Below are positions 50,401 to 64,000 of a stretch of DNA of 64,000 nucleotides, piece by piece. The translations under genes were made by a program, and so were the position numbers. The stretch comes from Adineta steineri (Eukaryota > Rotifera > Eurotatoria > Adinetida > Adinetidae). The notes below the pieces were generated by a model, which saw only the letters and a program-made list of their open reading frames with translations, ran no database searches and was not told the DNA's origin. The stretch is from positions 1-64,000 of the forward strand of contig CAJNOI010000178.1 in assembly GCA_905250115.1 (NCBI GenBank). The letters are read 5' to 3'. The stretch's first letter is position 1. Every line of letters begins with the position of its first letter.

Positions 50401-53400
50401 CAAGTTCAAGGTTTGATTTTAGTTAATTAATATATATTTTCGAAATTAATCTTTTTTATATAAATCAGGTGTCAAAGCGGATGTATCACAGGCACCAGAA
50501 AAGACATTAATTAATTTAATTCTATCAGATCTACGTGTTTTTGATCCATATGAAGGTGCACGATATCGAAAAGTAAAATAAACTTTATAAAATTTAAAGA
50601 AATAGAAAAAATTGTTTTTATTTCTTTCTTTAAAAGATTATTTCTCAACAAGGTGATGATAAAGAATTACTTCGTGTTGATTTATGTTTATTTAATTATC
50701 CTGATGAATATGTAAAACCTCTTGATATCGTCGATTGTGATGTTAAAGTTCAATTTGCAAAAGCAAATATTGTGTTTCTTTTCAAACATATCGACGCTAT
50801 TTTGGTAAATAAAATTATTTAAAATTTTTAAATAAATTAATTTTTTTCGTTTTTTCTATTTAAAGAATTTTCTTGATTCATTAAATATAACCAAAGCTGC
50901 ACTAGATTTAGCATCAACACAAGCCGATGCTGCTTATGAACAAGTACAAAAATTACAAGAACAAGCATTTAAAGTTCATCTTGATATAACATTTAATGCT
51001 CCAAATATAATTATTCCAACAAATTCATATTCTGATGAAGCTTTACTATTTGATTTGGGTAAATTAACATTACTAACACGTTTTTACGATGATCCAAAAC
51101 GTTCACTTGTTGAACAACAAAATGTTCGATTAGAAAATGTTCTTGCTAGTCGTGTTAAACTTAATCATGATAATAATATTCTTGGTGAAATTATTTTACT
51201 TGAATGTGCCGAATTAAATACATTAATTAATCGTTTACTTTATCCTGAAAAAGTTAAAAATGAACCTGGAGTTTCAATTAAAGTTGAATGGGATTTAGTT
51301 CATGTATGTTTTTATGATTTCAATTTGTTTTAATATAAATTGAAAAATTTTGTTCTAATAGTTTCGATTAGCTAAAGGTGATTATTCATGTGTTATGAAA
51401 GTCTTAATGGAAAATTTTACGGAAAATATTCGTGATCAAATACCTGAAACTGCACAACTTGAACAATATCATTATAGACAGGAAGAACAAGAAAAAGAAG
51501 AAGAAGCTTTAAGAAATGCTGTAATTAAAAGACAACAAGGTTCGAAATAAAAAATATATCGATTGGAAAAAAACAATATTTCTCTTTCTTTTCTAGACGC
51601 TCATGGTGGTGAAGTTTTACAAACAGTTAAAATTCGAGCAGAAATTAAGAAACTAGCATTGACACTTTACTTGGGAGAATCAAATTTGGTAAGAGAAATA
51701 TTCACGATTGTTTTTAAACCTTTAGATTTCACCTCTTAATTATAACGAGATTCGAAAGTTATAAGTTTAAAATTTCTCTTAGACTGTTCGTCGGGCACCG
51801 CGTGATGAATCTTACAAATTAGCTAATGTCCAAATAGAATTATTAGAAGCATTATTTCGTCAACAAACTGATTCAAGTTATAAAGCAATGGTACGTGTTA
51901 AAAATTTTCTAGTTGATGATTTACGTGAAACAAATAAAGCAACAAGTGTAACACGTATGATGGATAGACATTTTACAGTTGATCCAAATGCTCAAATGGT
52001 TATTGCATCATTTGAATTTAAACCAAAATCTCCAACAAATTCAATGGCACTTCGACAATGTAAATAAATAAATTTTAAAAATTTGTTTTCTTAGTTTTTA
52101 AAATTATTAGTGAGTGCTCAACTGGAAAGTCTTTATATATGTATCAGTTTGGATTATTTAATGACATTACAAGATTTTTTTATATCTGGTTTACCAACTG
52201 GTAATACTGAAATAAGATCTCGTACATCAACAATGACATCTGAAAAAGAAATTTCAACTAAAACTGATAATGATAATAATCGATTGAAAGTAGACCCAAA
52301 ACCAAGTCGACCTTCAATTACAGCACAAAAACTTCCAACACCATCATCAAAACGTATTGTTTTTTCTTTTATTTTTTTATATAAATATTAACTTTTTGTT
52401 TTGTAGCTTCTACACCTCAACCACCAACTCCATCCAATGCTGATCCAGAGATCGAAACACGAATTGATGTGATTGTAAAAAATCCGGAAATTATTCTACT
52501 TGAAGATCAACATAATTCAAATTCGAATTGTCTCGTACTGGACGTATGTTTATAAATTGAATAAAAACAACAAAGAAAAAATTATATTCTATTTTTTTTT
52601 GTAGTTAGCTTTACAAATGCGTATGATTAGTGTTGGTGAAGATTCAAAATTATATATATGGTTAAAAGATCTAACAGTTTATAGTTCAAATTTTGCAGAA
52701 TTAAGAGATTCAAAAAATGCTGGTTCGAAAATAAAATATCGCGTAAATAAAATAAGAAAATATTTTATTAAATCTTATCGTTTTCTTATTTAATAAGATT
52801 TTACAACCAGCTAAAGCTGATGTTATTATAATTATGGATAAGGAACAACAAAAAATTGATGTACGAATATCCGATATTATTGTTAGTATTGCACCAGCAG
52901 CAGTTAAAACATTAATTGGTGTTACAAGTTCATTAGGAACACTTAAAGTAAATAAATCAAAAGAATATTATTTATATTTATATTTATATTTTATTTTTAT
53001 TAGACAGATGTTGCAGAAGAAAAAGAAAAGGTTAATTCAAAATCATTATTTACTCCAAAAATATTTAAAGATTCAGGTCTTTGGTATATAAAAGGTTTTT
53101 ATTAAATCATTTTGTATATGAATTGATCTATTAAAATTTATTGTGATAATAGAATATGAAGAAAAACAAGCTAAACTTGAATCAACTGATATATTAGAAA
53201 CGGTTACAGGTACACCATCAATTCAAAAAGCTGTTAAAGAAGAAGAAGATAAAATGATTGAAAAAGAAGAAAAAATTGAAACACAAACTCTTTTAATACA
53301 ACAGGTAGGAAATATTTTTAATATAAAAGAAAATTTATTTTTTTCATTTGTTTTTGTTTAGTTAATTTTAACATTAGAGACAATTCAAATTAAATTGGAA

Positions 53401-56400
53401 GTTGGTTTAGGTTCAGTAACAAAATCTGTTGTTGCAATGTGTTTATCAAATTTAACAGCTGATGTTAAAAATTGGACAACAGATGTATGTGATTAATAGA
53501 ATTTTCTTTTCTAGTTCCTTTTCTTTTGTCGAAATTTTAGTTAAGTCTTTCGTCAACTGTTAATATTGAAGCTGCATTATTTAATGAACGTATGCTTGCT
53601 TGGGAACCACTCATTGAACCAACAATTGATGCAAGTGGATCCGTTCTTTCACCTTGGTGTATCACATGTTCAATTGTACCTGTAAGTCTTTCGAATGAAT
53701 TATTTTCTATGATTATTATAAAAACGATATTGTATATACATAACTGTCACTGGAGAAATCTAGATGGAAATATATCATTAAAGAAACAATCTTGTCTCAC
53801 GAGAGAGCCCTACAATACACTCTAGACAATTATATTTTGTGTATAATTCGATTAATATATTCATAAATAGAATCAAATGATATTTTAATATAAGTTTACT
53901 TTACACAAAGAACTTGACCTAATTAATAGATTCAAATTTTGATCATCGATATTCGCTTTAATTTGTAAGCAAAACGATGAATTATAAAAATGAAGTTTTG
54001 CAATTAAAAAATCTTTAGATAAATTTTAATTTGAAAATAATATATACAAAAATATTTTCATTGATTTCATAATTTACAGATAATTGATGAAGAAACAAAG
54101 CAGGTAAAAAGTCTCTATAATGTATGTTATCGTTGTATTTGGTGATAGATTCATCTGTCAGCATGCTAGATACCAAACTAACACTAACTAATATTTATTC
54201 AATCAACTAATCATTGAATAAAAATAAACTTGTTATATATTTAAGGTATTACCATTAACTGAAAAAAGTGGATCGGCAGTATCAAATGAACAAGAACGAA
54301 AAGAAGGTGTACCATCATCAACTTCGAAACAAATTGTATTCATACGTGCCGATCAATTACTTAATTTAACAATAACAAAAACAGGTCTTGATTTAGTTCA
54401 ACGTTTATCAGCTTTATTCAATGATGTTTATAATAAACGATTACCATTTACTGAAGATAATGATCAACCAATGTTATCATTATTTAATGGAACTGGAAAA
54501 GAAATATTCATTGATAATTTAGATGGTCTTGAAGTAAATTTTTTAAAAATGAAGAAAAAAAAATAAAACATTCTTTTCATTGATTCTTTTTTTATAGTTT
54601 GCTGAAAATATGACACTAACATCAAAAGCTTTAAAACCAAATGGTTTCGTTCCATTGGTTGTAGCAAATGATCGTCAATCAGCAGCGAGACTTTCTGTTA
54701 TTGAAGAACAAGATTTTAAACGACGACAAGAATTTGGCGTTAAAGTAAATAAAATTTCAAAAAAAATCTAGGCATATCTCGAATTCAAATAGCTTGATGA
54801 AAACCTTTAGTAGATACTTGCGAATTGAATCTTTAAATAATTAAAAGTATAGATATAATATTCTTTCTATAAATATGATAACGCTCAAAAGTGTCTAATT
54901 CTATGAAGAATCGTCTATTCTATTATTCTTTGCAGTTGAAATAAAACTATTTTCCAGTATCTGGAATCTTGAAATCTTATATTTAATTAATTTTCTTAGA
55001 TTGGAGATGTTGTTAAAACTGTAACTATCAATCGAACATGGAAACGTGTTTATGAATTAGGTCCATCACCAAATCCAAATTGGCCAGTTCAAATGCTTTG
55101 TGATACACAAGTACGAAATGATCGTCGATGTGTTATTCTTAGTTCAATTGTTAAAGTTTATAATAATACAACAATGCCATTGATTATTTTAAATATTGAT
55201 TCAGTTGATCCAAAAAAATATCATCGAATGGCAAAAATTGATATTAATGATGAATATTATGTACCAATTGAATTACTTTATACACATTCAAGTTCACCAA
55301 TATTTATTTCTACTGATGAGTAAGATGCATTGGAGAGAGGTAAAAGAAATAAATTCATATTCATTTTATTTAATTATAGAAATGAACATAATGGTGAAAT
55401 TTATGATTTTTTCTCGTTTGATTGGGAAAAAGAATTTTTATCGGAAAGAAAATTAAAATTAAAAACTGGAAAGGAAGCAAATTTTATTGTATGGATTTTT
55501 AATTTTTAAAAATATGTATATGTATTTCTATTTGTAATCTATAGGTTTTTAAAGAAGTAACAAATGCTTATTCAGAAAATACCGATCAACTTGATCATGC
55601 AAGCTTTAGTCTTTATATTCATCCAGCTCTTCATTTAACTAATCTTTTACCAGTCGATATTCAATGTTCAATTGATGTAAATCAAAAATTTTATTTATTT
55701 AAATAGGATGATAGAAATATTAAACTATAGAGATTTATCAGTCGCAAAAGTATCAGTATTTGCATTCTATAGTTTCTTCAGCAACTGATTTATACAGTAA
55801 TAATATCAACAGTTTATCATTTTCGAAGCTTATAAAATCAAATGACAGACGAAGAGATTCGGGAATGTTACCAGTACCTTCTCTCGAACTGTGTTAGCTA
55901 AAAACTTATAAACATTTCACTCGACTACTGTTTGTTAAATTATGGATATATATTCACGCTGTGTATCGAATTTAGTTTTTATCCTAATTCTCCTAAAGAT
56001 ATAATACGAACTTATAATTATTGTTAGATTTCTATCAAAAATAATATATATCTATTCTTGTATTTCAGAATGCCGAACAAATTGATTTAAAACCAAGTGA
56101 ATTAACTCTCATTACATCTGGCAATAAACAATCTATATTAAGATTTATTGTATATGATTTTCTTCTTCTTTTTTTCTGCAAATTAATCTCGATTATTTAG
56201 ATTCCATCATATAATAATATAAAATGGACATCTGATCCAGTTGATTTAAATGTTGAAGGAAAAGGTGATCATAACGAGCATCTTGTCATACTTCATAATT
56301 CTAATAATCCTCAACAAATATTAGTAAGAAAATAAATTTAAATATTCTATTGAATAAAAATTTAACTATGTAGAAAATGGTATTACGTGTTGATACATTC

Positions 56401-59400
56401 CATGAATCATATCGTTTACTATTCTATTCACCATTTTGGATTCTTAATCGTACTGAATTACAACTTGAATTTCAAGTAAGATACACCTTACATTTTATAT
56501 AAAATTTTTATTTTTATTGTTTTTTTTAGATTGAAAATAATCGTGCATTTATTGAAGTTGCTCAAACACCATTTTTAGTTTGTCCAGATAAATTTGGAAG
56601 TGATGCAAACAAAAAAGTAATTATCATTTATCAAAGAAAATCAGAAAAAATATTTAATTATTTTAAATAGGGACAACTTCGTCTTTATAGTACCGAACAA
56701 GGAGATAATGCAACAAATTGGTCTGAAAAATTTTCACTTGATGTTATTAAAAGTACTGGTATGGCATCATGCAAAGTTCCAAATGATCGAACTTATATGG
56801 TAAATATAAATATAAACAAAAACAATATGTATTGAAATTTTATTTTTCTAGGTTTGTGTGGATATTGTAACATGTTCATTTGGTTTAACTAAAATTGTTA
56901 CACTATCACCATCAGTCGTTATTATTAATAAATCTACAGTATGTTTAGAAAATCATTTTTTTTTGTTCATTACGTAAACAAAAATAATTTGTTTAGATGG
57001 AAATTGAAGTAGTTGAAACAGTATCAGACAAAGAACAAGATAAATGGGGACCGCTTAATCCTGAGCAAGTAAGTCATTAATTTTTGTTTTTGATAAATTT
57101 TCTATTATGTATGAATATAATTAAGATAATTCCATTTTGGCCACATAATATCAAAGAAGGTGTAATGCGTGTTCGTTATACACATAATCGTGTTTCATCA
57201 AGTCCATTTATGATGAATCAAAAACATCGAACACTTTTACGTATGGATGATGAAGAACGTCCAGCAATATATGTTGAAGTCACAGCAACTGATTTCGATG
57301 GTGTTCGAGTTATTTTTGGTGATTATAAAATTGGTGATGCACCACTTCTTCTTGTCAATTGTTTGAAAAAAGATCCAATATCATTTTGTCAAGTTGATGA
57401 TGTGTAAGTTATTAAAATCGTTTTTTTTTTGTAAATGATATTTCATGTTTTTTTTTAAATATATTAGGCGTGCACAAGTATTACCACCATTGAATTATGT
57501 TTATTATACATGGTCAGATCCATTGAAACCAAGAGAGTTAGTTATCTCATGTGGCTCAAAGAAAAAAACTGTGGAATTAACTGTAAGAAAAATTCTCTCA
57601 ATGAATATTTTAAAAAATCGATTCGATAATCTCTGTTAGTTACTCAGAATAATATACATGAATTAGATGAGGTCGTATTTATGAATCATGTGATTTTATT
57701 AATAACTATTTTATTCATGAGTTCCATACAATCGCTCTAGTCTAATGGTTATCATGCTTGTTAACCATTACATAAGCACTGTGTTCGAATCTCGATACAA
57801 TCGAATTGTTAATTCGAACAATGTATCATTGATATTTTCTTTATTTAATTTGATTAATCCCTAGAAAATGAAAAATAAATATATCAGCATGCTCACTCTG
57901 TGTTCCGTTTATTCAATCGAATGGAATTCAATTTTCTCGCATGCTAAAGAAAATTATCAATATAAAATCGGATAGATAAAATAGAACGATATTTATTCAA
58001 ATTAATATCGATCATTTCTATCCGTTTTGTACAAAAACAAAAAATACTTTTTCCTTTAGTAATGATTGTTTAATTAACATAAAACTAATCTTTTAGCCTC
58101 AATGTGGTTTTCTTGGACAAGATGGTGATCATAATGTTAGCTATACAACATTCGTTGATGGTGTTCAAACTGTATTACTTTTTTCGGATGATACCAAAGT
58201 CATCGAAGCTGCTTCTGGAGTAAATATTTGATTTTTAATATGAATTAATCGATTTTATTTTCGATCAATTAATTTAGATGCCATCATTAGCAGAATCAAT
58301 GGGTCAACGTGTTCAAATTGGTATTCATGATATTGGTTTATCAATTGTAAATGATGTAACACGAGAAGAAATGCTATATATAAGTTTAAATAAATCTAAA
58401 GTTGTTTGGACAGAAACAAGAAAATCACGTGTTCGACCATTATCACATGATATAAATATACATTTAGAAGAACTCTATCGAACTCATCTTGAACAACGTG
58501 AAGCTAATCCAGATGATAAAGAACTTTTGAAAAAAAAATATCATATGGAACAATTTCGTGAAATATCATTTCATGGTGATACAGCAGAATTAGTGAATTC
58601 GAAAGGTCAAAGAAAAGTAGCTAAACGACAAGCATTAGATGGTCTTTGGATTGAATATGCATGGTCAGTTACAAATGCTGCATTACATATAAAAATAAAT
58701 CGTGTACAAATTGATAATCAACTTGATTATACAATGTTTCCTGTTGTTCTTTATCCAATAATATCAAAAGCAACAGGAACGGATCTTGCGGAAAAATCAT
58801 TCATTGAATTAAGTGTTTATGAATCGAAAACAAGTCGATCAAATGTTATGCAATTTAAATATTTTAAATTACTTATTCAAGAATTTGCGGTTAAAATTGA
58901 TCAAGGTTTAATTGTTGCTATCTTAGCATTTTTACGTGAAGAAAAAGTTTGTTACTTCAATCTTACTTTTTTATTTATAATAAAAAATGATTTTTTTTCG
59001 TTTCGAATAGAGTGCAACAGCACCAACAATAAATATGGATACGGATTTAGAACAAATACAAAAACCACTTGATGCTATTATTAAAGCATTAACTGATAGT
59101 CCAACAGGCGAAACAGAAATGTATTTTGATAATATACATTTATCACCACTCAAAGTATATTTAAATCATTTATTATTAAATTTAAAATAATAATCCCTCT
59201 CATTTAGATCCATGTTAGTTTTTCAATGCATGGATCAAAAGCAAGTCAAGAATTATTAGCTGAATATCCATTAGTTGCATTTTTATTACAAACATTAAAT
59301 GTTGCAGAAGTACAAGATGTTATTTTACGGTAAGATTTATCTATAAAAGAAAAATAATAAGTTCATTTGTACATAATGATTCTCGCATGTATAGTTTGGG

Positions 59401-60853
59401 TTTTTATGAACGAACACATGATCGATATACGATAACAAAATTATCGAATGAAGTTTCATCTCATTATCAAAATCAGTTTATGAAACAACTTCATGTACTT
59501 GTTCTTGGTCTTGATGTACTTGGTAATCCATTTGGTGTTATTCGTGGTCTTGCTGAAGGTGTTGAATCATTTTTTTATGAACCATATAAAGTAAGAAATT
59601 AAATGATATGTATGTAAATAAATATGTATTTTTATCTTTTAGGGTGCAATAGAAGGTCCAATGGAATTTGCTGAAGGTGTAGCAACAGGTGTTCGAACGT
59701 TAGTTGGCTCAGCTGTTGGTGGTGCAGCTGGTGCATTTTCAAAAATAACTGGTGTACTTGGAAAAGGTTTAGCGACATTAACATTTGATGAAGATTATAA
59801 AATTTCACGTATAAGACGAAAAGAACCAGCAACTCATGCAACTACTGATATTGCTGTAGGAGGAAAAAATGTTGTTATGGTATGATGAGAAAATGTGTTT
59901 TTGATTAGATTTTTTAATTGTTTGATTTTTTTTGTGTAAAGGGTTTTGTTGATGGTGTAACTGGTGTTGTTACAAAACCAGTTTCAGGTGCTAAAGAAGG
60001 TGGTGCATCAGGATTTGTTAAAGGTTTAGGAAAAGGTTTTATTGGTCTTGTTACAAGACCAACAGGTGGAATTGTTGATTTTGCAAGTACTTCATTAGAT
60101 CTAATAAAACGGTAAAGAATAAATTGATTTTATTTTTATTATATTGAAATTATTTAGAACTGCTCAACAAGAAGAAGTTGTACGTCGTGTTCGTTATCCA
60201 CGTCATGTTGGTCGTGATGGTCTTGTTCGACCATATATTTCTCATGAAGCAATGGGATTTTTTATTTTAAATGTAATTATTTTAGTTTACATCTTATTCT
60301 AATCAATTTTCTTTTTGAAATATATTTTTAGAAACTAGAAGATGGAAAATATGCCAAAATAGATACATATGTTGCACATATAACTTGTTCAGACAATCCA
60401 CCATCTTGGTTATTGGCTACGTCAAAGTAAAAACGTTTTGATTCATTATTTTATTAAAATAAATTTCGATGAATTTTAGACGTTTGTTATTTATAACTGA
60501 AATATCGTTTCTTGGTCTGTATGAAATTGATTGGAGAATTGAATATGAAGATTTAAAAGAAGAACCAGTTGTGAAACCTAATTTAAATCAAATACAAATT
60601 CTTACAAAAGTAATTAATCAAAAAAATTGACAAAAATAAAATATTTTATTTATTTGTTTATTCCTTAAGGAGTCAAAGAAAACTGGAACATTAAGATCAA
60701 CTCGTTCATTTGGTAAAATGGTTAAATATCGAAATATATCTGAAGCTCGAGTAAAATAAATTTATTTCATTAAAAATTTTATTATTAATTTTTGCGTTTT
60801 TTTAGTACATTGTTGATAAAATTACTAACGCAATGCATACTGTTGGTCTATAA
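44448..60853 (+). CDS. VPS13: VPS13-family bridge-like lipid transfer protein (VPS13A/C type)
   Basis: I read 67 exons, first 44448-44547 and last 60806-60853, summing to 3,331 codons (3,330 aa; human VPS13A is 3,174). The N-terminus [18 protein letters not shown] plus LYLLVVPKT is the chorein motif. Middle exons encode the long RBG lipid-transfer groove. The VAB/SHR-BD region spans about 54246-57582 ([53 protein letters not shown]). The ATG2-C-like amphipathic part follows ([20 protein letters not shown], and [18 protein letters not shown] plus a second [17 protein letters not shown] unit). A PH-like end closes it ([16 protein letters not shown] ... FGKMVKY). VPS13 proteins move phospholipids between membranes at contact sites. 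Most introns are 45-70 bp. Introns 7 (45402-46032), 25 (49609-50308), 40, 46 and 55 are several-fold longer; intron 25 holds a MITE. Exon 41 (54080-54103) is a 24-nt microexon. No frame break seen. Confidence 0.95.
50038..50215. mobile_element. hAT-type MITE in VPS13 intron 25, 178 bp
   Basis: Terminal inverted repeats begin CAGAGACCGA on both ends, and similarity extends to ACGA. The element is bracketed by perfect 8-bp direct repeats ATAAATAC (50030-50037 and 50216-50223). This is the hAT signature. There is no coding capacity, so it is non-autonomous. It differs in sequence from the MITE at 8314-8691, so two families are present. It sits inside one of the few long introns of the gene and does not disturb splice sites. 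Confidence 0.85.
57732..57810 (+). pseudogene. tRNA-like relic in VPS13 intron 55
   Basis: CTAGTCTAATGGTTATCATG resembles the D-arm / box A half of tRNAs such as tRNA-Val or tRNA-Glu. A box B-like TGTTCGAATCTC follows at normal order and about the right spacing. The T-stem and acceptor stem do not pair properly, and the anticodon arm is too long. It is best read as a degenerate tRNA or the head of a tRNA-derived SINE. Confidence 0.45.
57971..58025. repeat. Imperfect inverted repeat in VPS13 intron 55
   Basis: CGGATAG and CTATCCG at the outside, with CGATATT and AATATCG inside, form an imperfect stem around an AT-rich loop downstream of the tRNA-like segment. It may belong to the same inserted element. 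Confidence 0.5.
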
Positions 60854-63796
60854 ACAATTCTATTTTATTTTAATCCAGCACATATCTCTCTATTGTATGC
60901 TTTATCAGTAACCGTGTGTAATCTAGCCATGTTTATGGAAATTCTTATCTAAATATACTCGGTGACATAATTATGTAGTTTTTTCTTTATTTGATATAAT
61001 TAATTTGATCTTTATGTGAACATTTATATCGATGTCGTATCAAAAAAATTTATTCATGTATAAGTAGAATTTTGGTTTATTTCAACAGAAAAAAAACCAC
61101 ATGCATATGAATTTTTATTTGTAAGAATAAAGAACAGAGAAAAAAACTGAAACCTCTTTTTTTTATATTAATAAAATTTTATCGAGATTATTTGATTCAT
61201 AAAAATGACAAATTTTAATTGTTCTCTTGATAATAAAGACAAAAGCAAGGACAATTCTTCTATAAATCATAGTCAACTTAGATTCTAATGTTTAATTTCA
61301 TCTAGAAGAAAAAACCTTGATAGAATAATGACTATATTATATTTCATGAAATTGATTTGAATGATCTTCTCTCATATCGGTCAATAGAAAAATTCTCTAT
61401 GGCTATGTAACAAATAAGTCAATTGATAGGAAACACGATCCAACTCATTTTCATCTTAATCAATAATACAATCGTTTTATCATATGAATAATATATGATA
61501 TTTGAATAAAATTGTAAACTGACTCTGATATTAACATCAAGTACATTTTTATATTAGATCATATTCATTCATTAATATTTCACACAATAAATTATCTAAT
61601 CAAATTATTTATATAAAACAAGAACGAACTTGTCTTTTTCTTGTCATAATGTGATAATATATAATCATATTATATCGAGACAGAAAATAACCTATATAAT
61701 ATAATAATAGTTTTCGTTGACTTGTGCCTATCATGTACATATTATATATTCAAGGTTTTCATATTTATTTTGAATATCTATCATTCAAGTACTTTCAAGT
61801 ACACGTCAGCTATCAATATTCACATTGAGGCTGTCAAGTAGTTTTATTCTTTGCATCTATAACAACAGAAAAAAGAAAATTTCGTATATACGCAATTGAA
61901 GCTATTGACTTTGAATTTCTATGATATCCTCTTTTATTCATTTTGTCGGTAGTTGAAAGTGCTAATGATGAGAATATATGCGTATAAAATTTCTCCATGA
62001 ACAATATAAAGTTAAACATCAAATCATATATTTCTTCACCTTTTTTTTCTTTTTTTTGTACAATTCACTAAAGTAAATGGAATATATATATCTAAGGATT
62101 CTTCAAACATGAAAACAAATTTGAAGAGCAATGTGTCGATTATATATGACCTTAAAATGTACATCGAATATATTTGTTAATCGAACTCGAATGTTCTATT
62201 AATGTTTATAGTACAAAAAAATAATAATATTTGCTTTTGTTTTATAACTTATTTTATATATACAAAATGGCCTATAATTCTGTAATTATTCTACTATTTC
62301 AACATGTTATTGTTGATGTTATTCTATTTAAATATTTTTGCCTTCATTAAATTTACTGAAATCATACAATGACATTGTTAAGTGTTATTCTTTTTATAAT
62401 CTTTGTTTAGGTGTATAAAACCTTGTCACTATCAATTAATTCAATAAACTTGTTCAACATATTCTTATTGTCTTTCAATAAATATATATAAAGAGTATGT
62501 CATATCAATGTCTAACTAGACGCCTACAAGTCTCTTGAATTTTTTAGTGAATATATTTATATGTAGTATTAAAAGATCATAAATAAATGAATCAGTTCCT
62601 TTTTTTTTACATACTTTTCATACTTTTCATTCTTTTTTTTCTATACATGCTCATATTGGTTTGGTAATCGAACAATTGAATAGTAATACATATGTGATAG
62701 AGTAATCAAAAAGTAAAATGAAATAAAACTATTCCTTTTTACGTTTAATTGAAACCATATCCTTTTTTTGCTATCTGTTAAGAGATTGATCACAATATGT
62801 ATATGCATACAAAATAGTATGCATGATAGACAAGTTCAGGGTTGAAGAATTCTTTATTTCAACTGACTATGATTATCAAACTTGAGATGTATATAGACAA
62901 AGCAAACAAATATATATATATATATATGTGTATATGTATATATATAATCAAAGACAACGACAGAAATTTGATAACAGAAGAGGACTATGTCCGTCTGTCT
63001 CATGAATTGATTATGTCATCATTATCGATTTTTTTGTAAATTTTCATCATCATTATCACTACTACTGTCATCTTTCTTTTTTTTTTGTATAGATACGATG
63101 TTTTCGTATTCGAATATCAAGGGAAAATGTGTACATACATATATATATATATGTATATATGGGTGTGTTATTCGTTCAATCTTAATACATTCTGATGACG
63201 ATTGATTTCACACTTTCTCCCTCATCACTCATTCACACTCATCAATCGATATTTCTCATCGAATATTACTAACGAAAATCAATTGAACAAGAGAGACGGG
63301 ACCTCGTTTTACCTTTCTTTCCCCCTCCCTCTCTGTCTTCCTCACCCATCAGTAATGTATTACTTAGATGAAATACTAAAGAAAAGAGCAAAGGAGAAAG
63401 AGAGAGAGAGAGAGCGAGGGAGAGAACATGTGTATGTGTACGTATGAAAAGAGAACGATGACATGAAGAGAGAGAGAGAGGTAGAGAGACGAGAGTATGT
63501 ATGTAATTTTCTTGTTCGATTCTTTTTTTTGTGTACGATTTTTTTTTATAAATAGCAAAAGACACACGTAAATCCTCTTCTCATACTCTATATTCGGTGT
63601 AAAACATTTTTTGATCAAAAATTTGCATCTTCAATAGTCTCGATTGAATATTATTGTGGCCGTGAGTTGTGTGTGGGTGTATTTTCATCAATCATGTTAT
63701 ATTTTCTTGTTCTGTTGTCTCATATTCCAATATCAATTGATCAATTATCATTACACTAATTATAATAATGTTGTTTCAACTTGTTATAACGAATGG
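60854..63796. other. Intergenic, 2.9 kb, microsatellite-rich
   Basis: AT-rich DNA after VPS13 with no supportable exon. It contains an (AT)n run at about 62909-62945, (AT)n at 63138-63162, and a polypurine block near 63390-63495. The ORFs there are simple-sequence artefacts. Confidence 0.5.
63390..63495. repeat. Polypurine (AG)n block
   Basis: Two (AG)n runs (about 63399-63414 and 63466-63480) in an almost pure purine context on the plus strand, about 300 bp upstream of a probable gene start. Confidence 0.85.
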
Positions 63797-64000
63797 ATGG
63801 CAAGAAGACTGATTTTACTGTTCATCCTAGCTGCCAGTCTTTCCACTGTGGTAAGTACAAGATATCTATCGGAATTTATCTGTTAATCTTTCCTCTATTG
63901 CTAATTTACGAGGGTCCTTCTCTTTTTAGTTTGTCGCACATAAACACGACCTTCTTTTAAGACTACTAGTCCTTTTGATAGAGATATTTATGTATATATT
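63797..64000 (+). CDS. Probable 5' exons of a secreted protein (runs off window)
   Basis: Exon 1 (63797-63850) reads MARRLILLFILAASLSTV, a typical signal peptide, and stops at a strong donor GTAAGT. After a 79-nt intron with a good pyrimidine tract (CTTCTCTTTTTAG), exon 2 opens at 63930 in the matching phase and stays open to the window edge (FVAHKHDLLLRLLVLL...). The ATG at 63797 is preferred to the one at 63793 because only its frame gives the signal peptide. I do not recognise the protein from this little sequence. The exon-2 reading is weaker than exon 1. Confidence 0.45.

Noticed and set aside
57732-57810. Functional tRNA gene
   Set aside because: The acceptor and T stems do not pair and the anticodon arm is too long, so it was recorded only as a relic.
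63202-63618. ORFs on both strands rich in Ser/Leu and Arg/Glu
   Set aside because: They are translations of the (AG)n/(CT)n simple repeat.

Overview
The window looks like animal DNA from a bdelloid rotifer (Rotaria- or Adineta-like). This is inferred from gene style, not from a database match. The sequence is strongly AT-rich. Most genes are chopped into exons of about 50-300 bp by GT-AG introns of about 45-70 bp. Two F-box/leucine-rich proteins of a kind common in bdelloids sit side by side, and short non-autonomous DNA transposons are scattered between and inside genes. I see no prokaryotic operon, CRISPR array or viral element. A 100-base run of N (17584-17683) marks a scaffold gap.

Layout. 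1-6998 (+): the 3' 30 exons of a TRPM2-like channel with a C-terminal NUDT9-homology domain. 8314-8691: a hAT-type MITE with perfect 8-bp target duplications, 70 bp upstream of an intronless F-box gene (8762-9739, +). 10737-12564 (+): carboxypeptidase E-like prohormone-processing enzyme. 13487-15285 (-): second F-box/LRR gene. 15624-17214 (-): decayed CCDC61 (VFL3) copy. 17911-18189 (+): only the last two exons of TM9SF3. These last two loci point away from the gap and both lack their 5' parts. 18577-21373 (-): GPI-anchored GH18 chitinase-like protein, 12 exons. 21848-22444 (-): four-helix TMEM272-like membrane protein. 23249-25043 (-): class A GPCR.

25044-34834 is a gene-poor tract of almost 10 kb, unusual against the compact surroundings. 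It holds three diverged copies of an unidentified repeat unit of about 130 bp and a near-perfect hairpin. Then follow, all on +: inositol-trisphosphate 3-kinase (34835-36708, 8 exons), a secreted/GPI alpha-carbonic anhydrase (38670-39611, intronless), an MDR-family prostaglandin reductase-like enzyme (40327-41599), a secreted fibrinogen-related protein (42266-43742), and a complete VPS13 gene (44448-60853, 67 exons, about 3,330 aa). VPS13 carries a second hAT-type MITE in intron 25 and a tRNA-like relic in intron 55. The last 3 kb are non-coding and rich in microsatellites, up to the probable signal-peptide exon of a gene that runs off the right edge.

The genes do not form a pathway. Shared themes are signalling (TRPM channel, GPCR, IP3 kinase, peptide processing by CPE) and secretion or surface display (chitinase, carbonic anhydrase, fibrinogen-related protein). 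Exon joins were read by eye. Where I state a protein length, the summed exons are an exact multiple of three.
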